DNA of 64,000 nt, taken from the NCBI RefSeq assembly GCF_002104335.1, contig NZ_CP020867.1, positions 1,277,206-1,341,205 of the forward strand, given 5' to 3'. The position numbers and the translations under genes were made by a program. The stretch comes from Campylobacter cuniculorum DSM 23162 = LMG 24588 (lineage in GTDB: Bacteria > Campylobacterota > Campylobacteria > Campylobacterales > Campylobacteraceae). The notes beneath the pieces were generated by a model. The model worked only from the letters and a program-made list of their open reading frames with translations, was not told the origin of the DNA and did not search any database. This document shows, piece by piece, positions 37,971 through 46,807 of this stretch (positions within the stretch are counted from its first letter, which is position 1; the number at the start of each line of letters is the position of its first letter).

Positions 37971-38744
37971 TTAGATTTTTTTTGCACTCCAGCAACGTGT
38001 TGTGTATTTTATGTCAAATTCTTTTGGAATTCTTGCTTGAATTTTTTTACTTATTTGCTCAAAAAGCTCTGCACCCTCTTTGGTCTCTAAGTCCCAGTAA
38101 GGATTTTTCACGCTTTTCCAAGCAAGGATATAATTTTGCGAAGTTTGATGAAAATAAAAATCTTCTTCTATATAGACAATGTTATCAAAAAGATCTTTTC
38201 TTGATTCTATGATAGGTCTTTGGTCCTCTCTTCGAACGCCTCTGTTGTAATTTGGAACAAATTCCACTATAGTTTCTTCAGCAATTTTTTGAATTTCATC
38301 ATTCAAATCCCTATGATTCCACATACAAGAAAAATACCCGTCTTTTTTAAGCAAACGATGCGTTTCTTCTAAGGCTTCATTTCTATCCATGACATTAAAA
38401 CTCGAACCAAAACTCACCCAGTCAAAACTCCCGCTTTCAAGCGTGGAATTTAAGCCTGTGGCTCTGACCCATTTTATATCTTGTCCCTTTGTCCTCTCTA
38501 TGCCAAGCTCTCTCATCGCATCATTTGGTTCAACTGAAGTAACCTTGCAAGCTCTTTCTAAAAGCATTATACTTAAATTTCCTGTTCCAGCTCCAATGTC
38601 TGCTACCTTAAGCGGAGTTTCGCGATTCCCCCCCCCCACTAAAGTGATGAGCATATCAATTGTTTTAGGAGCATAATTTGGTCTAAATTCATAAAATTTC
38701 GCGTGTTTGGTATAATCCCAAACATTTTCAACTAGTTTTTGCAT
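37971..38744 (-). CDS. Phase-variable SAM-dependent methyltransferase (Cj1419/Cj1420-type)
   Basis: The 257-residue protein has a class I methyltransferase fold: motif [16 protein letters not shown] near residue 52, [13 protein letters not shown] with the ribose-binding acid, and [11 protein letters not shown] as motif IV. Next to MeOPN genes, homologues methylate the phosphoramidate oxygen to give the O-methyl form. A coding-strand G10 (38628-38637) encodes V36-GGG, so truncation is early when OFF; present register is ON. The start at 38742-38744 follows AGAGGA; the frame start at 38759 contains that site. It is followed after 14 bp by the glutamine-kinase-like gene. Confidence 0.83.
   Translation of the reverse strand: MQKLVENVWDYTKHAKFYEFRPNYAPKTIDMLITLVGGGNRETPLKVADIGAGTGNLSIMLLERACKVTSVEPNDAMRELGIERTKGQDIKWVRATGLNSTLESGSFDWVSFGSSFNVMDRNEALEETHRLLKKDGYFSCMWNHRDLNDEIQKIAEETIVEFVPNYNRGVRREDQRPIIESRKDLFDNIVYIEEDFYFHQTSQNYILAWKSVKNPYWDLETKEGAELFEQISKKIQARIPKEFDIKYTTRCWSAKKI
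38628..38637. repeat. Phase-variable C10 tract, first methyltransferase gene
   Basis: Ten cytosines on the plus strand, in frame near codons 36-39. An OFF state could also be polar on the downstream MeOPN genes. Confidence 0.95.
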
Positions 38745-38797
38745 TTTTCCTCTTTTCATTGTTTATCAACAAGCTTGATGAAAAGAGGAGAGCAAAA

Positions 38798-39583
38798 TCA
38801 AGCTTTTTTAGCTGTCCAAGCCCTTATTTTATAAGGTATTTCTATATTTTGCATCGAAGAAATTTTAGACTCAATCATTTCTAAAATTTCTTTCCACCTT
38901 TTTTCACCCGCTTGTGCTTGTATGTCATTTACAGAGTGCCAAGCTCCAATGTATCTTTCTTTACTCCAAAGCTCCGTATAATCACACTCCATAAAAAAGC
39001 AGTCTTTAAAATCCCCTGTGGAGATTAAAACATCTTCGTATTTTTTAACATTTTGTGTGCCACTACTCACTCGAGTAAGCTCTGGAACAATATGCTTAAT
39101 CTCCTTTTCAATCTCATCAAAGATTGTCCCCTCTACGATATGACGCGGATTGTAAATGGCTGTGAAATATCCATTTTTGCAATCCCCCCCCCCTAAAATA
39201 CGGGCAAATTCCGGCAAGGATTGCTTTGGATCAGTCCAATGAAAAGAACTAGCCATTATCACCCAATCAGCTATACCGCTCTCAATGCCTGTCTTTTCTC
39301 CGCTTCCTTTTTTCCAAGAGATATTTGGACAATCTCGTGTGTATTTAATGCCTTCTTCTCTCATATTATCATTTGGTTCAACAGCTGTGATATTAAGATT
39401 AAAATCTTTGGCTAACATTTTAGTCAGCTTTCCCGTTCCAGCTCCCACTTCAATAACCTTTATTTTATCGTTACTCTTGCCCTCATCATTGATACAACGA
39501 ATGAGTTTTTCAAGCAACATAGAAGAATACGCAGGACGATTATGATAGTGTTTTGCAACCGCAGTAAAATCACCTTGTTTCAT
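38798..39583 (-). CDS. Phase-variable SAM-dependent methyltransferase, second copy (Cj1419/Cj1420-type)
   Basis: The 261-residue protein is a paralogue of its downstream neighbour: motif I VIEVGAGTGKLTKML at residue 45, TAVEPNDNMREEG, and DWVIMASSFHWTD as motif IV. A coding-strand G10 (39184-39193) encodes L-GGG-D near residue 132, in the middle of the fold, so the OFF form would be inactive; it is ON. It is the first gene of the MeOPN-type operon, read leftward from a promoter with T15 directly before its -10 box. The two copies, both switchable, may methylate different acceptors or back each other up. Confidence 0.83.
   Translation of the reverse strand: MKQGDFTAVAKHYHNRPAYSSMLLEKLIRCINDEGKSNDKIKVIEVGAGTGKLTKMLAKDFNLNITAVEPNDNMREEGIKYTRDCPNISWKKGSGEKTGIESGIADWVIMASSFHWTDPKQSLPEFARILGGGDCKNGYFTAIYNPRHIVEGTIFDEIEKEIKHIVPELTRVSSGTQNVKKYEDVLISTGDFKDCFFMECDYTELWSKERYIGAWHSVNDIQAQAGEKRWKEILEMIESKISSMQNIEIPYKIRAWTAKKA
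39184..39193. repeat. Phase-variable C10 tract, second methyltransferase gene
   Basis: Ten cytosines on the plus strand, in frame near codon 131. Present register is ON. Confidence 0.95.
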
Positions 39584-40198
39584 CTGTTTTGTTTCCTTTC
39601 TAAACTAAAGATTTAATTATATCAAAAAAAAAAAAAAACAAAATTGAAATTTCATTTTTTACTGAATTTTATAAAAATTTTATCATTGATTTATCAGTGT
39701 AATTTTTATAGAAAATATTTTTTTTAAAAAACACTGATAAATCATAAAAAACTAAAAAATTTAACACAGAAAAACACAAACACTTTTAAACACCAAATTT
39801 AAAAAATATAAAAATGTTCTCTTTTATAAACATCACTAAAAAATTATAAAAATGGAATTTAATCCTTTTCATAAAAACTAGAATCAAAGGCTAAAAACAT
39901 TTTGTTTTATGCAAAATCAATGGATTTTATCTGACAATCAGTTTTTATTGTTGTTTTCTTTTTATTTTCTTTACAAGCTCATCTTAAAAAATATTTTTGA
40001 TGAATATTTTGAAAAAATGATTTTATATCATTCAATAAAAAATTTAGATATTGAAATTTTTAAATTAATCAGCATTTTATAATTTTTAAGTAAAATTTTT
40101 AGCTTTTAATTAAAGCTTGAAAAATCCAAATTGATTGACTTAAAAATCATAAAATTTTAAAATCAAAGGTTCATTTTTCAAAATTTAAAAGGAAATCA
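39584..40198. other. Divergent intergenic region, MeOPN operon / DedA
   Basis: The 615 bases contain no gene. The first 55 hold the operon promoter with its T15 tract. The remaining AT-rich sequence has no obvious structure beyond short runs; the ribosome-binding site AAAGGAAA before the DedA gene lies at about 40187. Confidence 0.5.
39616..39638 (-). promoter_or_regulatory. Promoter of the MeOPN-type operon with T15 tract
   Basis: Minus-strand T15 (39638-39624), then GA, then TATAAT (39621-39616). The implied start is about 25 bp upstream of the first ATG. Since T-rich DNA upstream of the -10 helps Campylobacter promoters, slippage in this run should change expression. Confidence 0.7.
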
Positions 40199-40801
40199 AT
40201 GCAAGAGCTTGTTGAAACTATTATCCATTTTGCAGATAAATGGGGTTATATAGGCATTATTTTACTTATGACTTTAGAAAGCTGTTTTATCCCTTTTCCT
40301 AGTGAAATAGTGATGATACCTGCTGGATATTTGGCAAGTAAAGATGAATTAAATCTTTGGCTTTGTATTTTGTGTGGAATTTTTGGTTCTGTTCTTGGAG
40401 CTTTGATTAATTATTATATTTGTTATTTTTGGGGCAAAGATTTTGTTTTAAAATGGGGAAAGTATTTTGGAATCGATGAAAAAAAATTTTCTAAATTTGA
40501 AAGCTTTTTTAACAAACACGGAGAATTTTCAACCTTCATTTCTCGTCTTATACCCGGAATTCGTCAATACATCTCCTTGCCTGCCGGACTTGTTAAGATG
40601 AAAATTTTAAATTTCATCTTTTTTACGGCTGCTGGGAGCGGAATTTGGGTGAGCATACTTGTATGTTTAGGATATTTTATAGGAGAAAATGAAGAACTCA
40701 TTAAGGATTATTTGCATCAAATTCTTATTTTTATCCTTATTTTTGTTGTATTTGCAAGTTTGGTTTATATTAAAATGAGAAAGATTTTAGATAAAGATTA
40801 A
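40199..40801 (+). CDS. DedA-family membrane protein (undecaprenyl-phosphate/phospholipid flippase type)
   Basis: The 200-residue polytopic protein has the DedA/SNARE-associated (VTT) domain: LLMTLESCFIPFPSEIVMIP with the membrane-embedded glutamates, FWGKDFVLKWGKY, HGEFSTFISRLIPGIRQYIS and AAGSGIWVSILVCLGYFIG. DedA proteins recycle undecaprenyl phosphate or move phospholipids between leaflets and affect division and antibiotic tolerance; the specific lipid is unknown. It is a single gene with its own ribosome-binding site and no homopolymer tract. A weak hairpin (ATGTGAGT / ACTCACAT, 40801-40838) follows the stop. Confidence 0.88.
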   Translation: MQELVETIIHFADKWGYIGIILLMTLESCFIPFPSEIVMIPAGYLASKDELNLWLCILCGIFGSVLGALINYYICYFWGKDFVLKWGKYFGIDEKKFSKFESFFNKHGEFSTFISRLIPGIRQYISLPAGLVKMKILNFIFFTAAGSGIWVSILVCLGYFIGENEELIKDYLHQILIFILIFVVFASLVYIKMRKILDKD

Positions 40802-41470
40802 TGTGAGTTAAAAAGAATAAAATTCAATCCACTCACATCTCAAAGTTTAAAATTAACTAAGGATTTATAGGAAAACTCTATCAAATGTTTAAGTGATATG
40901 TGAAATTGAATTTTTTAGTATTCATATAAATTTATGATTTGTATTAAATAAAAAATCTTTGATAAATTCATCTTTGAAAAAACACTTGATTAAGGTTTTA
41001 ATCTGTGATAAAAAAGAGATAATTTATTTATTATTACATATCTTTAAATATTCTTTTTATTAAGAAATGAATCATTGTATAAAAATATTGTTTTTATCAA
41101 TAATATCTTTGATAAATAAAGCAAAGGATTAAAAAGAATTTGATAATTTAAATTCTTAAAATCATTTAAAGAATTTATTTAACATCTCATTCATATTCTA
41201 TTGATACATCAAAATTGATTTATATGAAAGAAAAATCAATTAAATCATTTTAACTCTATCTTATTCTAAGACTTTAAAAATTTATTTTTAAATCAAGGTT
41301 TAAATTTCAATCTTATTTTATAAGCTTTAAAAATAAGATTGATTGATTAAATTAAAATTTAGATAAAAGAATTATCCAAATTTTTAGAAATTCTTTTGAT
41401 TTTTTTGTTTCTTTGATTTTTATATTGTTGTTTTAAAATTTATGTTTTTTTAAATTTTAGGATTTAAAAG
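40802..41470. other. Convergent intergenic region without genes
   Basis: The 669 bases hold no credible ORF or RNA gene that I can recognise. Apart from the weak inverted repeat at 40801-40838 following DedA, the sequence is AT-rich with many stop codons in all frames. Confidence 0.5.
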
Positions 41471-44400
41471 TCATTCATTTTCTTTTGGTATTTCATAAAT
41501 TTCTGAAATTCTTTTAAGACAATTTTCATTGTAGGTTTTAAAATCAAATTCTTTAAATTGAAGGGAATTTTGAAAAATTTTACACAATCCTTCATACAAA
41601 CCTTCTTCACCGATTGGAACAACAAGTCCAAACTCATCGTGCCGCCCCAAAAAATCCTTTGCACAAGCGAAGCTTGTGCAAAGGATAGGTTTTTTTAAAA
41701 TCATCGACTCAGCCAGCACGAGGGCCTGCCCCTCGTGCTGGCTGGAGAGGACAAAAAAATCGCTTTTTAAAAGATAAGGAAAAGGATTGGAAATAAAACC
41801 AAGCAAAAACACACTTTTGTTTAAAGAAAATTTCTTAATGAGTTCTTGTAAATTTGATTTTAAAGGTCCATCACCAAGGATTAAAAGAATTGTTTTAGGA
41901 AATTTTGCATGAAATTTTGCAAAAGCCTTAATCAAACTTGTTTGGTCCTTTTCTACACTCAATCTTGCAAGATTGATAAAAACCTTATAATCTTTCTTAA
42001 AATATTTATCCAAAATTTCTTTAGGAAGTGGTTTGTGAGCTTTTTCTAAAACCTCATCAACATTGACAAAATTAACAGCTGTTTGAAATTTCTCTTTAGG
42101 GATATCATAAGTCTGTGCTAGATTTTTAAGATTATCTTCATTAGTTTGTTCTGAAACACTAAGAATAACATCAAATCTTTTATAAAGATAAAAAATTCCC
42201 CTAAGATAGGGGAATCTTTTATAAAACTCACCTTGCATATCGTTATGAGCGTAAATGATTTTTTTAAAATCTCCTTTAGCATAAGCAAAAAGAGTTGTCC
42301 AATACCTTTGATAGCCATCATACTGAATGATTGCATTGAATTTTGCGTCTCCATAAAGTCTTCTGAATTCTCTTTGATAAGCTTTGGCAAAAATTTTCTC
42401 CTGTTCTTCATTATTTCTTTCCATACCAAAAACATCTTCTCTCATCAACCATTGTTCTTCTGGTTCAAGATTAAATATCTCTGCTTTAGGTAAAACAAAA
42501 AGCTTATCCTTAAGGTCATTAAAGGCTTCAAGTCTTTCTTCAAATCCACTGATATTTCCCGGGTCTATGGCAATATTGATGCTGATTTTTTTTGGATCCA
42601 AATGATGGACAAGATTTTTAAAAGCAGAGAGTATTCCGTTGCGTAAAAAAGGTCCTGCAAAAAATAAAAGCTTCGTTTTTTGTGCTTCATTTTTAAAAAG
42701 ATTCTTTTCATCATAAATATCAAAAAAGAAAAAATCCACAATACGTTTTGTAGAATGCCCATCTTCAAGAGGAAAAAATCTCTCTTTGAGATGATTATAA
42801 CGATTTTTTTGATTTAAAAATTCTTCATCTTGTAAAAGAGTCTTGAGTTCTTCTGTGTTTTTACAATAATTAAAACCTATATCTTTTAAATCAAAATAAA
42901 TCCCGCGTTCTTTTTTATATTTTTCATAATCATAACAATAATAAATAATAGGCTTATCTAAAGGCATAAAATCAAAAGCAATAGAACTATAATCCGTGAT
43001 GAGTATATCCACTACACTTAAAAGCTCATTAGTATCAATATCTCTATCGTTTGCGTCGCCGACTTTTAAACCATATTCTTCAATCATCTTAAGAGTTTCG
43101 TGATGCCCTTTAAAGAGAACTTTAAAGGGCATTACGGAAAGCTCTTTTAAGAGTTTCGTGATGAATTTTATATCAAAGTCTGGATTACCAAAATCTCCTC
43201 GATATGTCGGAGCATATAAAACAACTTTTTGATTTTCTTTTATATCAAAACGAGTTTTAAGAAAATCGAATTTTTGAAAATTCAAATCGTTTCTTGCATA
43301 TCCACTTATTAAAGATTTTCCACTATAAATATCTGCTATATCATAATCTTTAAGTAAAACATTTTGAGTGAATTCATTAGGATTTATAATGTGAGTGCTC
43401 TGAAGAAAATTTCTTTGGGTATTTTTATGTTCCATAAAACTCGTTTTGATATATTTACCAAGACATTTAATAGGGGTTCCATGCCAAGTGTTTAGATAGA
43501 GTTGCCCCTCCTTGCGTATAAAATAATCTGGAAAAGTTGTATTGTTGATAAGATATTTTGCACTTGCAAGATAACGCAAATAAAGATGACTTCCTTTTCG
43601 AACTAAAATTAAATTTTTGAGTTTTCTTAATTCTTTTTTAATATAATCACTGCTTTCTAACACCCAAATATGCGTAAAATCTTTAAATCTTTCATCTTCA
43701 AGTAAGAATTTAAAAATTGCATAGGGATTACAAGACATTAATCTGCCGTGAAAACTTTCATAAAGTATGGTTTTATCTTGCAATTTTAAATTTTCATAAA
43801 AATAGGTGTAAAGGGCTTTTTGGTTAAAACTTCGATTCTTGATAATCATCATACCCCCCCCCCAAGGTTTAGATTCGACTCTTTGCATATTTAAAAAAGA
43901 TTCGATAGCTTTTTGAGTCTGTCCGATTTGATTCAAACACAAACCTAATCTATAATACCAAAGACCTTTAAAATCACTATTTCGTTTTATAGCCTCTTCA
44001 TAGGAATAAACAGCTTCTTGATATTTCTTTTGTCTTTCATAAACCAAACCTAAATCAAAATGAGTTTGTGCAAGTTGATAATTAAAATCTAAAGATTTTT
44101 TATAATAAATTTCAGCATTTTGCCATTCATAGAGCTTATCAAAAGTCTTCGCTATCCTATAAAATAGACCTTCATTTTCACCTGAAGTTTTCATTTTATC
44201 TAAATATGCTTCGTTTGCAAGCTTCCAACGCTCTTTTTCCTCATGAAAGACTCCGATGCCATATTTTAAAGCTTGTTTTTTCTTATCCTCTTGAGGTTCA
44301 AAATAAATGGCTTTTTCATAAGCAAGTTGTGCTTGAGCCTTTGCATTTAATTTTTCGTAACAATAACCTTTGTCATAATAAAGCTCACTTATTATTTCAT

Positions 44401-44845
44401 TTTCCTTACATAATTTAATGGCTTCTTCGTAAGCCTTAATGGCTTTTTCATAACGATTCATCATTTTCAAGGCAGTAGCAAGCTCAAAATATGAAGTAAA
44501 ATCTCCACCCTTTTTATCAATTAAGGCTTGAATGTCTATAATTTCTTTCCACCAAAGCTTTTGAGGTAAAAAAATAGAAATTGTAAAACTTTTAGAAGAT
44601 TCTAATTGATTTTTCCATTGTTCATTATTTGGATTAAATTTTAAAGCTTTTTCAAAAGATTCATTTGCATTGTAATAATCTTTAAGTTTATAATAACACA
44701 TTCCTATTTTAAAATGGTTTTTTGCATGTGTGGGTAAAAATTTCTCTGCTATTTTATAGTATTTTTTAGCTTTTTCATAATCTTTATCTTTATGATAAAT
44801 CTTCATAGCATAAGCATAAAAAATATAAAATATTAAAGTTTTCAT
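41471..44845 (-). CDS. Phase-variable fusion: TPR + TagF-like glycerophosphotransferase + GT4 glycosyltransferase
   Basis: The 1124-residue protein has three parts. Residues about 15-325 are TPR repeats (for example KAIKAYEEAIKLC, EAVYSYEEAIKRN). From about 340 to 710 lies a CDP-glycerol glycerophosphotransferase domain, with LYLNTWHGTPIKCLGKYI and ITDYSSIAFDFMPLDKPI. From about 720 to 1110 is a GT4 glycosyltransferase, with VFINLARLSVEKDQTSLIKA, LLILGDGPLKSNL and LVLAESMILKKPILC. A coding-strand G10 (43854-43863) lies at W-GGG near residue 328, exactly between TPR and transferase parts, and is ON. It shares an operon with LicD- and TagD-like genes and probably decorates or extends a surface glycan with glycerol phosphate. 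Three perfect hairpins lie in the reading frame. Confidence 0.85.
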   Translation of the reverse strand: MKTLIFYIFYAYAMKIYHKDKDYEKAKKYYKIAEKFLPTHAKNHFKIGMCYYKLKDYYNANESFEKALKFNPNNEQWKNQLESSKSFTISIFLPQKLWWKEIIDIQALIDKKGGDFTSYFELATALKMMNRYEKAIKAYEEAIKLCKENEIISELYYDKGYCYEKLNAKAQAQLAYEKAIYFEPQEDKKKQALKYGIGVFHEEKERWKLANEAYLDKMKTSGENEGLFYRIAKTFDKLYEWQNAEIYYKKSLDFNYQLAQTHFDLGLVYERQKKYQEAVYSYEEAIKRNSDFKGLWYYRLGLCLNQIGQTQKAIESFLNMQRVESKPWGGGMMIIKNRSFNQKALYTYFYENLKLQDKTILYESFHGRLMSCNPYAIFKFLLEDERFKDFTHIWVLESSDYIKKELRKLKNLILVRKGSHLYLRYLASAKYLINNTTFPDYFIRKEGQLYLNTWHGTPIKCLGKYIKTSFMEHKNTQRNFLQSTHIINPNEFTQNVLLKDYDIADIYSGKSLISGYARNDLNFQKFDFLKTRFDIKENQKVVLYAPTYRGDFGNPDFDIKFITKLLKELSVMPFKVLFKGHHETLKMIEEYGLKVGDANDRDIDTNELLSVVDILITDYSSIAFDFMPLDKPIIYYCYDYEKYKKERGIYFDLKDIGFNYCKNTEELKTLLQDEEFLNQKNRYNHLKERFFPLEDGHSTKRIVDFFFFDIYDEKNLFKNEAQKTKLLFFAGPFLRNGILSAFKNLVHHLDPKKISINIAIDPGNISGFEERLEAFNDLKDKLFVLPKAEIFNLEPEEQWLMREDVFGMERNNEEQEKIFAKAYQREFRRLYGDAKFNAIIQYDGYQRYWTTLFAYAKGDFKKIIYAHNDMQGEFYKRFPYLRGIFYLYKRFDVILSVSEQTNEDNLKNLAQTYDIPKEKFQTAVNFVNVDEVLEKAHKPLPKEILDKYFKKDYKVFINLARLSVEKDQTSLIKAFAKFHAKFPKTILLILGDGPLKSNLQELIKKFSLNKSVFLLGFISNPFPYLLKSDFFVLSSQHEGQALVLAESMILKKPILCTSFACAKDFLGRHDEFGLVVPIGEEGLYEGLCKIFQNSLQFKEFDFKTYNENCLKRISEIYEIPKENE
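41654..41686. repeat. Perfect intragenic hairpin A
   Basis: ATCCTTTGCACAAGC (41654-41668) and its exact inverse (41672-41686) around a 3-nt loop, inside the GT4 domain. Confidence 0.95.
41710..41744. repeat. Perfect intragenic hairpin B (GC-rich)
   Basis: CAGCCAGCACGAGGG (41710-41724) and its exact inverse (41730-41744) around a 5-nt loop. About two-thirds G+C, far above the surroundings. Confidence 0.95.
43103..43132. repeat. Perfect intragenic hairpin C
   Basis: ATGCCCTTTAAAG (43103-43115) and its exact inverse (43120-43132) around AGAA, inside the TagF-like domain. Confidence 0.95.
43854..43863. repeat. Phase-variable C10 tract in TPR-TagF-GT4 gene
   Basis: Ten cytosines on the plus strand at the boundary of TPR and transferase parts, in frame. 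An OFF state would leave only the TPR part. Confidence 0.95.
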
Positions 44846-46104
44846 CCGATTTGCTCCTGTTTAAGATTTAAATATTCTTTAACAAAACCTTCTTCTCCAT
44901 AAGTCTTTAAGGCATTAAGAATTTGCTTTTCATTTTTTATCGCAAAAGTCTTAAAAAGTAATTCATAAAGAAAAATAATCATTCTATTTTCATCTAAAAT
45001 TTCAATGTTTGGAGTGTCTAAAAAACTATTAAATTGCGTAGAATTTTTAGGAATTTTCCAGTCGAGCCCGTAATTTTCTTTTAAATATAAATCATAATTT
45101 TTTGGTCCTAAATATTTACGCCCTAAAAAATCATATGAAATAAGCTCAAAAGGAGTATTTCTCCAACGCATAAAATCTCCATTATGATAAACAAAGCCAT
45201 TTTCTTCGTAATGCAAAAATACATCAATATAAACACCATTGATATGATATATTTGCACTCCACCTTCATAGGTATAACTCTTTAAGATAAAATTTTTACT
45301 TTCAATGAAAATTTCTCTAAGTTTTTTAAGGTCTGTATAATAAACCCCAACATCAATATCATAATCATGTGAAAGTATATTTTTTTCTCTGATGCAACCT
45401 AAAAAGGTTCCACTGATTAAAAACATTTGAATATGGTTTTCTTCTAAAAGCTCCCTAAGTTCGCTTAAAGCTTCTTTTGCATCTTCTAAACGCATAGCTT
45501 CCTTTGAAATAAAATGAGCCTTCGCACCCTTTTTCATGAAGATAAATAAAGCTTCTTTTGCAAATTTTTTTGCTAAGGTAAAATCTTTAATATTGATAGC
45601 AGCTTTTGCAAAAGCCTTTAAAATTTCATCGTGTTTTTGTTTGAATTTGGGATAATTGTCAATATTTTGTTTATAAAGATTTAATAATCTTTTCAAATCT
45701 TGATTATCTTGGACTAATTTTGCAAACATCATCCAAGTTTTAATCCTTGAAGAATTTTGGAGTAAATTTTCAAGGAGGTTAAAAGCTTCATTTTTTTGTT
45801 CGCATAAACTAAGAATATCGCACTTAAAATAGATTGCATCAGCGTGATTTGGACTGGACTTTAAAAAAATATTAATATAGCTTAGGCTTTGAGTTAAATT
45901 GTTATAGATATAAGCTAATTGTGCTAAATAAAAATATGCTATATTTTGCTTTAGAAATTTTAATACATTTAAGATTGTAAGAGCTTTTTTATGATTTGAA
46001 AGTTTTCCTAAATAAATATTTACAATCAAACAAACCATACGAGTTAAAAAAAAAGAATTCTTTGTTTCTCTATAAGTTTTTTTCACAAGAGACTTAAAAG
46101 TCAT
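44842..46104 (-). CDS. LicD-like nucleotidyl/phosphotransferase with TPR-like N terminus
   Basis: The 420-residue protein ends in a LicD/fukutin-type domain: SGTFLGCIREKNILSHDYDI followed by DVGV, with the metal-binding Asp-x-Asp in DYDIDVG, then VYIDVFLHYEENG and PFELISYDFLGRKYLGPKNY. LicD transfers phosphocholine from CDP-choline to teichoic acids or LPS; beside a CDP-glycerol enzyme it may use CDP-glycerol. The first 190 residues are helical repeats of TPR type, as in its downstream neighbour. I place the start at 46102-46104 (AGAGGA upstream), overlapping the TagD-like gene by 11 bp; it overlaps the next gene by 4 bp. Confidence 0.8.
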   Translation of the reverse strand: MTFKSLVKKTYRETKNSFFLTRMVCLIVNIYLGKLSNHKKALTILNVLKFLKQNIAYFYLAQLAYIYNNLTQSLSYINIFLKSSPNHADAIYFKCDILSLCEQKNEAFNLLENLLQNSSRIKTWMMFAKLVQDNQDLKRLLNLYKQNIDNYPKFKQKHDEILKAFAKAAINIKDFTLAKKFAKEALFIFMKKGAKAHFISKEAMRLEDAKEALSELRELLEENHIQMFLISGTFLGCIREKNILSHDYDIDVGVYYTDLKKLREIFIESKNFILKSYTYEGGVQIYHINGVYIDVFLHYEENGFVYHNGDFMRWRNTPFELISYDFLGRKYLGPKNYDLYLKENYGLDWKIPKNSTQFNSFLDTPNIEILDENRMIIFLYELLFKTFAIKNEKQILNALKTYGEEGFVKEYLNLKQEQIG

Positions 46105-46507
46105 TTTTAATCCTCTGCAAAAGCTCACTTGTGGAAATATCACGAGTCCTTGGAAGATAAACAACTTCACAAAGCTCTTTAAATTCATCAAATTTTCCAG
46201 TCCAATCATCACCCATTACTAAAATATCTGCTTCATAACGTAACAAATAAGTTTTTTTTAAATCTAAAGATTCTTCTAAAAATATACTATTGACAAATTT
46301 TAAAGAAGCTACAATATGTGCTCTTTCGTATTCATTCATAATAGGAAAACGATTTTTTTTTAAAAAATTAAGCTTATCTGAAGATATACCTACAAAGAGT
46401 TCATCTCCTAGTTTTGCAGCTCTTTCTAAAAGCTTTAAGTGACCAAAATGAAACAAATCAAAAGTTCCAAAAGTTAAGACTCTTTTACGATTTAATTGCA
46501 ACAACAC
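46094..46507 (-). CDS. Glycerol-3-phosphate cytidylyltransferase, TagD/TarD-like
   Basis: The 137-residue protein is a small nucleotidylyltransferase-fold enzyme, close to the length of TagD. It has the CTP-binding H20-F-G-H23 in TFGTFDLFHFGH and RTRDISTSEL near residue 118, the family's second signature. It makes CDP-glycerol from CTP and sn-glycerol-3-phosphate; ethanolamine- or choline-phosphate relatives are longer. Start codon GTG (46505-46507), seven bases after TTAGGA. As first gene of the three-gene operon it supplies the donor for the glycerophosphotransferase and perhaps LicD-like protein. Confidence 0.87.
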   Translation of the reverse strand: MLLQLNRKRVLTFGTFDLFHFGHLKLLERAAKLGDELFVGISSDKLNFLKKNRFPIMNEYERAHIVASLKFVNSIFLEESLDLKKTYLLRYEADILVMGDDWTGKFDEFKELCEVVYLPRTRDISTSELLQRIKNDF

Positions 46508-46807
46508 TCATATCCTAATTTGAGAAAATCAAGGTTTGAAAATAATGTTTCCAAACTTCATTTACAAAAAATATTATTATATCAAAAAATATAAAAAAAT
46601 ATCAAAAAAAAAAAAAACAATTTTTGTAAAAAAACAATTTTTATATAGTTTTTGTGCCGTTAAAAATATTTTTGTTTATTATAAAAATTTTATATATCAA
46701 TAATTTTTTTCATTTTTTGATATTTCAATTGATAAATTGAAAAACTGACTTATTTTTAAATAAGATAAATAAATCTAAAGTAAATAAGAAAATTGCAAAA
46801 TTTATCT
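46508..46807. other. Intergenic region upstream of CDP-glycerol operon
   Basis: Three hundred bases with the T14 promoter region listed separately. No ORF is seen. The remaining DNA lies behind dsbD's stop codon and has no clear terminator. Confidence 0.4.
46576..46617 (-). promoter_or_regulatory. Candidate promoter of the CDP-glycerol operon with T14 tract
   Basis: Minus-strand T14 (46617-46604) is followed by GATATT, then a second T-rich stretch and GATATAAT; the TATAAT is at 46581-46576, 22 bp after the run. The run replaces the region where a -35 box would be. Confidence 0.55.

Noticed and set aside
37971-39583. The two methyltransferase genes as one duplicated pseudogene pair
   Set aside because: Both are full length with intact motifs and open frames; the tracts point to regulated switching, not decay.
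40801-40838. A terminator after DedA
   Set aside because: The stem is 8 bp with a 22-nt loop and no T run follows, so it is mentioned only as a weak inverted repeat.
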